Positions 25,901 to 31,381 of a stretch of 36,059 nt of DNA are shown here, one piece after another. The DNA is taken from positions 1 to 36,059 of IMG/VR virus record IMGVR_UViG_3300042549_000398, one strand, 5' to 3'. Each line of letters starts with the position of its first letter. Position 1 is the first letter of the stretch. Made by a program: the position numbers and the translations under genes. The notes below the pieces were generated by a model. It was not told the origin of the DNA. It ran no database searches and was given only the letters and a program-made list of their open reading frames with translations. Source of the stretch: a virus.

Positions 25901-26566
25901 CGTGATATTAAAGAAACTCAAAGCCCCCGCGAAGAAGTAATAGCACGAGCATTGGAGCGTGCGGGCCCCGCCGCAAACATGGTCTTAAATTGGGCTGATG
26001 CTTATGACGCATTCCAACAAGGCGACCAGCAAAAAGCTTTAGAAAAAGTAGCCCCCGCTATTTTGCGTAACATCGTAGTTGCTAACAAGTACGCAAAAGA
26101 AGGCGCTAAAGATAACAAAGGCGCTGTGATTGCAAAACCCGAAGCGTTTGACAACTGGGACTACTACGGTCAAGCAATTGGTTTTAGGTCGGCTCCGTTA
26201 GCTAACGCGCAGGCAGTTAACTTTAAACTGACGGCTATTGAAAAGCGTATTGAAAACGAACGCACTGATTTGCTAAACAACCTTGATCGCGCTTACAGAA
26301 ATAAAGATTTGAAAGAGTACGCTAAGATTAACGATGACATTAACAAACGCTTTAATCGGATGTACCCCTCTAAGCGTATTGACGAGATTGAGAAGTCACT
26401 TGAGACCCGTGCGGAAGCTAGAGGCAAATCATGGCGTGGTGTTGAGATAACTGAACAAAATGCGCCATTTGCTTATGAAGCCGGTAAAGCATCCCGCAAA
26501 GCTCTTAGAGAAAAAGAAGAAGAGGGGATTAGACGCATTGAGCTTAGAGGGTTAGCTAACAAATAA
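19940..26566 (+). CDS. 2208-residue polyvalent-type virion protein with HExxH metallopeptidase motif
   Basis: The largest gene in the window. Residues 1-30 (PIYEYKGLHYDIDTDDAAAAKAKILGFL) form a small domain, followed by a Pro/Ala linker (~35-115). A helical region (~230-430) contains Gly/Ala amphipathic segments and QSGQEFVAGAGQEGAQ. Long charged low-complexity and coiled-coil stretches run to ~960. At ~1065-1145 there is a zinc metallopeptidase-like block: H1069-E-A-L-H1073 (HExxH) and NPHEFVSYGM with E1143 as candidate third ligand. The C-terminal third is helical with PGGRLALQFMTFALNIM (~1846) and hydrophobic segments at ~1887-1918. That arrangement resembles the large polyvalent proteins of phages and mobile elements, which enter cells with DNA. 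It probably cleaves a target after or during entry and helps make a membrane channel (inference). Confidence 0.7.
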   Translation: MPIYEYKGLHYDIDTDDAAAAKAKILGFLGSQGQPAPAPAPVAPAPVAAPATAPAPELDAETQKLARLAANPPAAQNINPALRPTQQVAPTPATPIAQKPAAQSFLPPPAPKPEPDKSFSPLEEGKKGVISAATVGIPSMVEQFKLAGSADVLGNTIQQMQLLDKIDKGEIKSPNELPRDPQVRMYFASNPNVRGQLRESINKDLANNKEFVNASLSLLSQYQRENQKYKPRQEKLLEVESAADFGNWLANSMGAGAVYAVPSILTAVATKQPGLAAFSTGMGYSEAVSNRLEAMAAELKALPPEQRAARVAQRLQETDDVNLAVAISSGALDLVLGPAAKVAKEGVKGFIKAAGRAGAAKELVKEIPKQSGQEFVAGAGQEGAQAAGKVQTGERKNFATVQTAKEMFESGAKEAAGSIVPTAGLGAINIATTPGAPKTVTEEKEKIEPIFEPETEQEQPAPPVDKRQALKDALAKRMKPAVEEQSAPPTVVSEAAPIKEQATPEQIKEAAAILERRGIDPVDALRIATARLGGTPEVTETNAPIEEGAEDATKPISEAGGESSALSAQSADNVSTTTGVREAERDGMVSPRTDVTESTEGKGTEPVAVTDEEAYAKRTKDDPTAPAYNDTDARIKRVADRYEQAGDTGMAMLVRNIPNKRRPSYEETAGLEIDQDQTLKERAKPAPITDADVTDTVKYFEKRDELLKQLDEVSEESSALLDKLIDLDSIRAADVLDDNGKPLVLDENGNYDSDKKYEAAKALEAKRKEASAKFDAISKQLDELDAAREVARKTPVETKGADVGTQTSQTQQTAQEGQAASTAAGVSKGKRGRPKADITEEQRAEKEKARTEGRADYMKGERALPKLQADLDKANAPIDETNIADDEGLKNAENDKRAAKRNAINAMLDLEAKHRGTALGNRVKAALADRSKISQKEYDDVVAGRKYKAQERINKSSASNDEVEAADEGFKNAKNASQALGQVIKTGTGFQKYLAKRLRRLVAGVKFVVVEESDPLPEQLSRHQEAWGNEDSRARGVYFENTATGERAIFVRGASAGSFQGINNTTVLHEALHAALQQKLELALLAVQRGFSGDAKLVRAYNDLIAVMNNAKDEYNRLANLGELPAEMFYLKTVSGVFSNPHEFVSYGMTDPFFQKFLMGAYGFEEETGFFNRFVDALREMLGMATDTINALSDLIVVTDKLVSSKLTPTMKMIAKADKANAIREARVGKIYTQTPKMPQPTTAVIQETQAEIDDRVQYHLEQIQRSRDAEETAKQASLLFALRNPKKILPAINRLVKSMDRVQIKTVLAQMNIDVAASWGSSYVPELANTNVLMQKMAGLTNILLESAADISTDAMRVFAKHPGEMRKIEDVALAATLAKIDPADKSAKVRAPELDRMFNGLTEDGKRVYTEMRDHLNDMTDYYMFLLEESINKENIPEDGKALIMARIKQIYEASKKITPYFALTREGPYYISVKKGLGGEREFWMRPSMAERDALAEQFVADGIPKSDITTGNNIADLRKDTYQKSDLLKDVFTAIDNVKDTDPNAKENLKDSVYELYLRTMPENSFRGQFTERQNVTGFSTDVLRGFNETSVKMAVQLSRLKYGPQLRLSISAARDSAKGRPEVEVFIDDMERRVVSELNPRERSGFDTFATIMNRLSAVTYLSAPSTALIQPISILQTGVVILGARHGFGAAFTEIGKMAKFWDEYAVTKKRLDGTTAWVMPTIENSKALNLNEEEKRAVQQMRLRAVTASTYASELFEFNVKSTEQVMSKTEKAKVAAASMTFGLLHSADRMAREIVWIASYRLNRKNKTFEEAVDQAVIDTNESQGNFSEYAKPAIMKAPGGRLALQFMTFALNIMVLLIRNFYRMIAGLNGEGRAEAFKIFFGVLSSTTLIAGVTGLPFYGVVMALLSFAWEDKERPQELKDLSRDVWFTEVYLPEILGDVTVAGYKLGDLSDLVSKGVLNKLTGLDFSSRTSLSNMFFRDIKETQSPREEVIARALERAGPAANMVLNWADAYDAFQQGDQQKALEKVAPAILRNIVVANKYAKEGAKDNKGAVIAKPEAFDNWDYYGQAIGFRSAPLANAQAVNFKLTAIEKRIENERTDLLNNLDRAYRNKDLKEYAKINDDINKRFNRMYPSKRIDEIEKSLETRAEARGKSWRGVEITEQNAPFAYEAGKASRKALREKEEEGIRRIELRGLANK

Positions 26567-26593
26567 AAAAACCCCCGGGGATTAGCCGGGGGT
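26565..26593 (-). terminator. Intrinsic terminator of the leftward (replication) transcript
   Basis: An 8-bp perfect stem ACCCCCGG (26571-26578) / CCGGGGGT (26586-26593) with a 7-nt loop is preceded on the plus strand by a run of A (26565-26571). In the minus-strand RNA the stem is therefore followed by seven U residues, a classical Rho-independent terminator for transcripts coming from the right. On the plus strand no T-run follows the hairpin. It lies directly behind the stop codon of the 2208-residue gene (26564-26566), so the end of the plus operon depends on another mechanism or on the hairpin alone. Confidence 0.9.
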
Positions 26594-26652
26594 ACAAGGA
26601 GGGCAACCAAAATAAACCGTCGGCAACTGCTTCCCGACAACTTAAGTTTAGC
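26594..26652. other. Convergent intergenic gap
   Basis: These 59 bases lie between the terminator hairpin and the end of the leftmost minus-strand gene. No open frame, convincing promoter or second hairpin is seen. Confidence 0.6.
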
Positions 26653-26847
26653 CTAAAGCCTCCACACTCGCAAACCTTTTATGCCGTCTTCTACGACTAC
26701 TTTCGTAAGTAGTTCCATCTTTAGTCGGCGGGCCACTCGGTTAAGTTCCGCTTTAGCTTTCACCGTGTCAATGCAGGGTACAAAAAACGAGTACCCCTTG
26801 CGGAACTTGGCCCAGTTAACCTCATAGTGAACTGTCTCGATTTTCAT
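26653..26847 (-). CDS. Small conserved phage protein, 64 residues
   Basis: Last gene of the leftward operon. It encodes a basic 64-residue protein with WAKFRKGYSFFVPCIDTVKAK in the first half and EDGIKGLRVWRL at the end. The pattern (W-x2-F, G-SFF-P, a central helix, then a GLRVWR end) recurs in small uncharacterised phage proteins. It may be a compact alpha/beta nucleic acid or regulatory protein, but no function is established. The ATG (26847) lies 26 bases inside the end of the primase-helicase gene, so it is translated from the same message. The ribosome binding site is weak. Confidence 0.65.
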   Translation of the reverse strand: MKIETVHYEVNWAKFRKGYSFFVPCIDTVKAKAELNRVARRLKMELLTKVVVEDGIKGLRVWRL

Positions 26848-29662
26848 CGGTGGTTTCTATGTGAATAAAATCAGCTTGAGACGCATCAAACATGAGCGCA
26901 CGCACTGCGGGAGACACAACCTTCATGCCCTTAGCCATACGCTTGTTGACTGCTTCTTTAAATACATTGACCTCTTTTAATTCCCGAAGTATGTCTTTGT
27001 AGTTAATTTGGCGCTCGACACAGAAGTCTTTGAACGCCTTGGCCGCAATCCATAACAACTTGGTGTCTGGCTCGTAGCGTATGAATAGCTCGCCTCGTGG
27101 CTCCATAGTCGGCATAGCCATCATGTTGCTTCGTGCATCGTTCTCGCCGTTCACAACCAAAGCGTGGTTCATGTTGCCGTTAATGAATTCACCAAGGGTA
27201 GAGGCAGGGTTGCTGATTGGCGGCTTTACGTCTTCACGCATCTCGCCGAGCATGCCCACCAACCATGTATAGACTAGCTTCATGTCGTAGTCGTGCAGTT
27301 GCAAGTTCTTGGCAATCAAACCACCGGCGATGTTGCATGCGGCTACGGCTGACCAGAAACGCTCACGCTGTGTGAACTTAACTTCCTTGTCGAGCTTAGC
27401 CTGAATCTGACGCACCAAGTCTTTGGCGTCTTCCAAGTTGTTAACGAGCCACTGGGCGTAAATCTCACCGGCAAACCCATAGTTCTCACGCAGTTGGTGG
27501 TCAAACATCTGCTTACCTACCTGCACATCAATCAGGTTGTTAGGCTTGATCTCATACTCAAGTAGACGCATAGACTCACCATCGGGGGAATCCTTGGCCG
27601 CACCAAGTTTTTGGTAAAAGCTAGCGTTTGAGGACGTTAATGTCATGCCGTTCCAGCTAGTCAAGTTAACACGCTCCTCGTTAACCGAGCCACGCATCTT
27701 GTTCTTGCCTCGACCCTGCGAAATGCTGTACGACAAGTCAGAGAACTCCGTAGGGCTGGTGTTCGTAATCTCGTCAATGGTATTAGGCAGGTTGTTCATC
27801 ACGCCGAGCCTGTGCATCTTTGCGTTGAATGTATCCTTCCAGATCGAGGCGTTCTTAACTGGGTGACCCCATACACTGTTGCACATAAACAACGCTGTCG
27901 ACTTACCCGAGCCTGAGCTACTGTGAATCACGTTGATGATCGCACCAGACATACCTGTAAATTTCAACAGTGGTGAACCAAACGCTGTCAGTGCGGCAAA
28001 GGCATGAGGCTCAAGGCCGGGCCTAGCGTACATGTTGAAGACTTCTTTCCACTTGTCAAAGTCACCGTGTTCAACAAGGTGCTCGGCTACCGACTTGGTA
28101 ATGTGTGAGGGTGGACTGTAATACACGCCATCCTTTGTGATCTCTCTGTCGCCGAGAATGAACTTGCTGTCATTGTCGACCCAACCAAACTGTGTTCTCA
28201 TAATATCTGCCTTCCGCATAACTTGTAAATTTTTAACTGCTGTAATCACATACACGCACATGAGGTCAACTTGCTTACTAAACAAGCCCACACCCTTAGA
28301 CGCTAGTGCTTCTCGCAGTTTGTCTTTTGATGAAAGTACTCCGAGTGGGATTGCAAACTCCTTCATGCCGTCCCTTGGTAGGTGCAATCGGAATAGCAAT
28401 GTCTCCCCAATATCGGGGTCGGTTAACCGCTTGATGATGTATAGATCATGCTCATACACGAGGTCTGGTTCTGCTTCATCAGTTGCGGGTCTGCGGTATA
28501 TGCCGCCGTTCTTACCCCTGAAGAATGGGAATGGATACTCAGGTATGCGTACTGTCTCAACCTCACCGTCTTCGGCTTCAACTACAACGTCGTAGTCTTC
28601 GTCTTCGGCTTCTTCAATCTCCACACCAAGCATGATGGGGGACTTAATCTTGCCCTTGTGTTTACACCCCTCACAACCTGTGGGGTTCTGCTTTTCAAAG
28701 GTAGCGCAGTGATGCGGCCCACCCGTGCGTTGCAAGTCTTCAACTTTGTACTCGGTCTTAAACCGGTCGTAGTCTGGATGCTCCGCAGACATTTTGTGTA
28801 TTGCGGAATCTCGGTCGACGCAAAAAGTTGCAATCGAAAGCGCTGAGCGCCATAAGTTGTAGTCGAGTGTGGCTTGATTCTCGTAGCAGTGCATCAGTTG
28901 GTTGCAACCTTCGCCCTGCGCTGATTTCAGCATTATTGTTTTAAAACGCTTAATTTTATTCTGCATCACCGATTCCATCAAAGGACTCATGGTGCGCGGG
29001 ATAAAGTCTGGCCGCTCGTCTTCCGGCTCTGGGTCGGGTGCGCCGAGTAGCTCTTTCACTTGCGCGTAGGTCATACGCTGAGTGACTTCGTTAAGAACCG
29101 TTACTTCTACTGGTTCAGATTTAAAGTTGTATGTGCCGGGGACACGCAGTACTCTGGATGCTTCAAATACAGCAGGGTCGACAATGAATCCTTGCTCTAC
29201 GCACAACTCACGAAGGCGGTTTGCAAGGGGTTCCCATTCGTGGCGAGTTAAGGTCTCTTCAAGCAACCAGTATGCGTGGATGCCGTAGCCTGAACTAACT
29301 AAGATTGGTTGTGGTAACCCTACGTTTTTGCAGAATTTCTTGAACTCGGCGAGACCTGTGGCTTGGTCAATATAACCTTTGATAACTCCCTTTTCATCGG
29401 GTACAGCCTTCGTGGGGCCGCAATCAATGTCCATCCACAGTGCGCGAACATGGGCTACGTTTTCGTGTGTGCGGTTGTTGAGTGGGCCGAACTTGGCACA
29501 ACCAAAAAACACATCAAACTTAGCTTGTACTAGCGTCTCAATTTGCTCATCTACTTCTGCTCTCGTACTAAAAAACTTCTGATCTGGATACTTCCCTAGC
29601 CCAAACACACAGTACCGACCCCCTGTGGGTAGTACTGCGTCTAGTAGGTCAAAGTGGGACAT
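26822..29662 (-). CDS. Primase-helicase fusion: AEP-type PrimPol plus DUF927-type ATPase
   Basis: A 946-residue replication protein that should unwind the template and make primers. The N-terminal module shows archaeo-eukaryotic primase-like motifs: W-M-D78-I-D80 (metal-binding DxD), SSGYGIH129 (S/T-G-x-G-x-H) and a late block with D162, R170, R173, PGTYNFK181. A Cys/His group (C319, C330, C333, H335) may bind zinc. The C-terminal module is a P-loop ATPase with SSSGSGKST (581-589, Walker A, K587) and NTIDEITN (D630, E631, Walker B), matching the DUF927/D5-like superfamily 3 helicases of mobile elements. Its ATG overlaps the upstream HTH gene by 14 bases; the ribosome binding site is weak. The primase assignment rests on motif order, so a primer-independent polymerase activity is also possible. 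Confidence 0.85.
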   Translation of the reverse strand: MSHFDLLDAVLPTGGRYCVFGLGKYPDQKFFSTRAEVDEQIETLVQAKFDVFFGCAKFGPLNNRTHENVAHVRALWMDIDCGPTKAVPDEKGVIKGYIDQATGLAEFKKFCKNVGLPQPILVSSGYGIHAYWLLEETLTRHEWEPLANRLRELCVEQGFIVDPAVFEASRVLRVPGTYNFKSEPVEVTVLNEVTQRMTYAQVKELLGAPDPEPEDERPDFIPRTMSPLMESVMQNKIKRFKTIMLKSAQGEGCNQLMHCYENQATLDYNLWRSALSIATFCVDRDSAIHKMSAEHPDYDRFKTEYKVEDLQRTGGPHHCATFEKQNPTGCEGCKHKGKIKSPIMLGVEIEEAEDEDYDVVVEAEDGEVETVRIPEYPFPFFRGKNGGIYRRPATDEAEPDLVYEHDLYIIKRLTDPDIGETLLFRLHLPRDGMKEFAIPLGVLSSKDKLREALASKGVGLFSKQVDLMCVYVITAVKNLQVMRKADIMRTQFGWVDNDSKFILGDREITKDGVYYSPPSHITKSVAEHLVEHGDFDKWKEVFNMYARPGLEPHAFAALTAFGSPLLKFTGMSGAIINVIHSSSGSGKSTALFMCNSVWGHPVKNASIWKDTFNAKMHRLGVMNNLPNTIDEITNTSPTEFSDLSYSISQGRGKNKMRGSVNEERVNLTSWNGMTLTSSNASFYQKLGAAKDSPDGESMRLLEYEIKPNNLIDVQVGKQMFDHQLRENYGFAGEIYAQWLVNNLEDAKDLVRQIQAKLDKEVKFTQRERFWSAVAACNIAGGLIAKNLQLHDYDMKLVYTWLVGMLGEMREDVKPPISNPASTLGEFINGNMNHALVVNGENDARSNMMAMPTMEPRGELFIRYEPDTKLLWIAAKAFKDFCVERQINYKDILRELKEVNVFKEAVNKRMAKGMKVVSPAVRALMFDASQADFIHIETTDENRDSSL

Positions 29663-29918
29663 ATTTTGTTTTTGCTTCTCTTTGGGCTTTTTTGTAGGTT
29701 CTCATCCATCCAATAATCCGAGTACCGTTTTCTTTTGAGGGGTGGGTCTCCCCCATCAGCCAGTTGTAAATCGTCATTCGACTTACCCCTAGGGCTTCAG
29801 ATGCTTCGGTAACCGGAATATTGTTGCGGAGTAAAAACTTTCCTAAAGCCACATCCAACGACTTAGAAGTATCGTTTTTAATAGATTCAACTAAGCGTTG
29901 GCTGTAACCATAGGTCAT
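29649..29918 (-). CDS. Small helix-turn-helix DNA-binding protein
   Basis: An 89-residue protein. The start ATG 29918 is chosen because GAGGAG lies 5 bases upstream of it; an upstream in-frame ATG at 29939 would overlap the preceding gene and has no such site. The central segment IPVTEASEALGVSRMTIYNWLMG (~34-56) is a clear Xre/Fis-like helix-turn-helix, with a conserved Tyr-Asn-Trp in the recognition helix. The C-terminus is basic (TYKKAQREAKTKY). It lies 2 bases after the Cys4 protein and overlaps the primase-helicase by 14 bases. It could regulate the operon or bind the origin; the palindrome at 31369-31381 is one candidate target (inference). Confidence 0.8.
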   Translation of the reverse strand: MTYGYSQRLVESIKNDTSKSLDVALGKFLLRNNIPVTEASEALGVSRMTIYNWLMGETHPSKENGTRIIGWMRTYKKAQREAKTKYVPL

Positions 29919-29920
29919 AC

Positions 29921-30811
29921 TTACTCCTCTTCGCTCCAAGCCTTAACCACGGAATCCAAATCCTTCTTGGTCACGGGTGCTGGCGCGGCTTTAGCGGGGC
30001 GTTTGATTGGCTCATCAATAGGGTCAGCTTTAGCGGGTGCTTCTGCTTTAGGGGCAGGGGCTTCCAACTTAGCAGGCTTACCTGACATGTCTGCTTGGTA
30101 TGGTGTCATAACGACCATCTTCTGCGCTTCAGGAGTGTTAGCCACTTTGCTAGTCACAGCGTACTGTGTCTTGTTAATGTACTTAGTCGGCGTAAACAAC
30201 ACAGACTGGTTGTCATTGTCTTCGTTAAAACTAATCTGCGTCACAACGTAGTCCAAGCTCTTGCCGTTATTGGACAAGTACTTAGAGTAGTTTTCAAACG
30301 TGTGCGTGTTATCGCCTACGCTATCACCAAACAAAGACTTGGATGCCAAGTTCATTTGATAGACTGAACCTTCAAGGGATGTGCCAAAGTCTTCTTCCAA
30401 CACAAGCGCAATGCGACGTGAGTAGCGGCAAGCCTTAGAGTTACCTTGGCCTGAGCCTTTGATATTCTGACCGCAACTATCGCAACGATCTGCTTGTGGG
30501 TTAGCTGAACCTGCATCGGGTGCACGCCCATCATTAGAGAAGCAGTCAGGTGCAGTCGGCTCAGCATCAGGGCTCCACTGTTTAGCGTAGAAGATACGAC
30601 CAACAGCAGGGGATGCGTTAACGATGACGGCATTTACATTGCCTTTGACCTTGCCCATCTCTTCGCCGCCGACTGTCTTACGGAAAATGCCATTCTTAGG
30701 CACGATGCGTTTGACTCCGGTACGACCTGCGAGTTGTCGTGTAAGGTCGCTAACTCCTGCTGTTTGCAAGAATTCGGGGAGGTCTTCGTTGAGGATTGTA
30801 ATGTTACTCAT
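29921..30811 (-). CDS. Cys4 replication-associated protein, candidate ssDNA-binding protein
   Basis: A 296-residue protein. The first ~75 residues (LTRQLAGRTGVKRIVPKNGIF ... EEMGK ... NAVIVNASP) are beta-rich. A four-cysteine group follows (C90, C110, C113, C128, with CDSCGQNIKGSGQGNSKAC) that probably binds zinc. The SRRIALVLEEDF and VYQMNLASKSLFG blocks resemble an OB-like beta core. The C-terminus is a Pro/Ala/Lys linker ending in an acidic tail, VVKAWSEEE, as in SSB proteins that recruit partners. The family is recognisable as common in environmental phages near replication genes, but its biochemistry is not established to my knowledge. It sits between the promoter-proximal gene and the HTH/primase genes, supporting the candidate role. 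Confidence 0.65.
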   Translation of the reverse strand: MSNITILNEDLPEFLQTAGVSDLTRQLAGRTGVKRIVPKNGIFRKTVGGEEMGKVKGNVNAVIVNASPAVGRIFYAKQWSPDAEPTAPDCFSNDGRAPDAGSANPQADRCDSCGQNIKGSGQGNSKACRYSRRIALVLEEDFGTSLEGSVYQMNLASKSLFGDSVGDNTHTFENYSKYLSNNGKSLDYVVTQISFNEDNDNQSVLFTPTKYINKTQYAVTSKVANTPEAQKMVVMTPYQADMSGKPAKLEAPAPKAEAPAKADPIDEPIKRPAKAAPAPVTKKDLDSVVKAWSEEE

Positions 30812-30813
30812 TT

Positions 30814-31227
30814 TCAGCTTTCTTTAGAACGTCTAACTACCACGGTGTATTCACTTTCGACATTTAGCCCCTTGGGGTAAAGGTCAGGATTCTCAGCGAG
30901 AAAGTCTTTCATGTTTGTTTGATGAAGTCTTTTCTCTAACAGGCCAAATGCTCCAGTCTCTTCGATGAAACTGTAGATTGAATCCCAATCATTTGTCCAA
31001 TACCGTGACTTAATTGAACGCATGATCGTGCCATGTGGGGTGCGAATGCTGTCGGCATTCATGTCTTTGCATACGTCTAGCATCTCTTGCGCTAACACTT
31101 GCATTTGAGCTTCAAGGTCTTGATCTTCAGCTTCAAACACTTTCTTATTCGCAGATCGCTTGTCGCGTATCTTGATGTAGAGTGAAGTCAGTTTATCTAA
31201 CGACACCTTCTCTTGAACTTCTTCCAT
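30814..31227 (-). CDS. Conserved phage protein, first gene after the leader promoter
   Basis: A 137-residue mostly helical protein. An N-terminal coiled coil (LYIKIRDKRSANKKVFEAED ... LEAQMQVLAQEML) is followed by SIRTPHGTIMRSIKSRYW. Then come NDWDSIYSFIEETGAFGLLEKR and a beta end (EYTVVVRRS). A helical hairpin followed by a 'T-x-x-GT' strand and W-D pattern is reminiscent of Gam-like or recombination accessory proteins, but this is only a resemblance. The ATG (31227) has a good AGGAG 8 bases upstream (31232-31237) and lies ~20 bases after the structured leader. Being the first gene of the downstream replication unit, it is probably made early and abundantly. Confidence 0.65.
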   Translation of the reverse strand: MEEVQEKVSLDKLTSLYIKIRDKRSANKKVFEAEDQDLEAQMQVLAQEMLDVCKDMNADSIRTPHGTIMRSIKSRYWTNDWDSIYSFIEETGAFGLLEKRLHQTNMKDFLAENPDLYPKGLNVESEYTVVVRRSKES

Positions 31228-31247
31228 CTGATTCTCCTAATAAAAAT

Positions 31248-31347
31248 GTGCGGCAATGACAGTTCACATAAAGCAGTGTGTTTTAGCGTTTCGTCCGCTA
31301 ATAAGGGATTTATAACGGCGCTAACCCGTTACCCATCACTGCCACAC
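31248..31347 (-). ncRNA. Structured leader RNA candidate with four-stem junction
   Basis: On the minus strand the RNA would begin about 31347, just downstream of the promoter. Its first 12 bases, GUGUGGCAGUGA, pair with 31259-31248, UCAUUGCCGCAC, forming a 12-bp closing stem (10 Watson-Crick and 2 G-U pairs, extendable by 3 more). Inside are two perfect 6-bp hairpins with 7-nt loops (31331-31313, UAACGG/CCGUUA; 31301-31283, UUAGCG/CGCUAA) and a 4-bp hairpin (31280-31265). The two non-identical positions in the closing stem are G-U pairs only in the minus-strand RNA; in the plus-strand RNA they would be C-A mismatches. It is followed by a U5 run (31246-31242) and the ribosome binding site of the next gene. 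It could be an attenuator, a processed small RNA or an RNase III site. Confidence 0.5.
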
Positions 31348-31353
31348 AACTCG

Positions 31354-31381
31354 AATATAACACAACATTTGACAATGTCAA
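31354..31381 (-). promoter_or_regulatory. Near-consensus sigma-70 promoter for the leftward replication unit
   Basis: On the minus strand there is a perfect -35 TTGACA (31381-31376), a 16-base spacer, a TGT extended -10 element and the -10 box TATATT (31359-31354, 5 of 6 to consensus). The predicted start is G31347, seven bases downstream, exactly where the leader stem begins. The -35 overlaps the stop codon of the helicase gene. This is the only long intergenic gap on the minus strand, so it is the expected promoter for the genes from 31227 to 26653. Confidence 0.85.
31369..31381. promoter_or_regulatory. Palindrome over the -35 box, candidate operator
   Basis: TTGACAATGTCAA is a perfect inverted repeat of 6-bp arms around one central base. 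One arm is the -35 hexamer. A dimeric repressor bound here would block the promoter; the small HTH protein (29649-29918) and the winged-helix protein (33200-33556) are candidates. It could be accidental, since the -35 itself supplies half of it. Confidence 0.45.

Noticed and set aside
28137-28595. Plus-strand frame of 152 codons antisense to the primase-helicase
   Set aside because: It lies wholly within a motif-bearing gene on the other strand, has no ribosome binding site context and would break the strand organisation.
31248-31347. Cloverleaf-like fold as a possible tRNA
   Set aside because: There is no TTC-R-A T-loop, no standard D-arm bases and no usual arm sizes in either strand; on the plus strand the closing stem would contain mismatches. 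It is better described as a structured leader on the minus strand.
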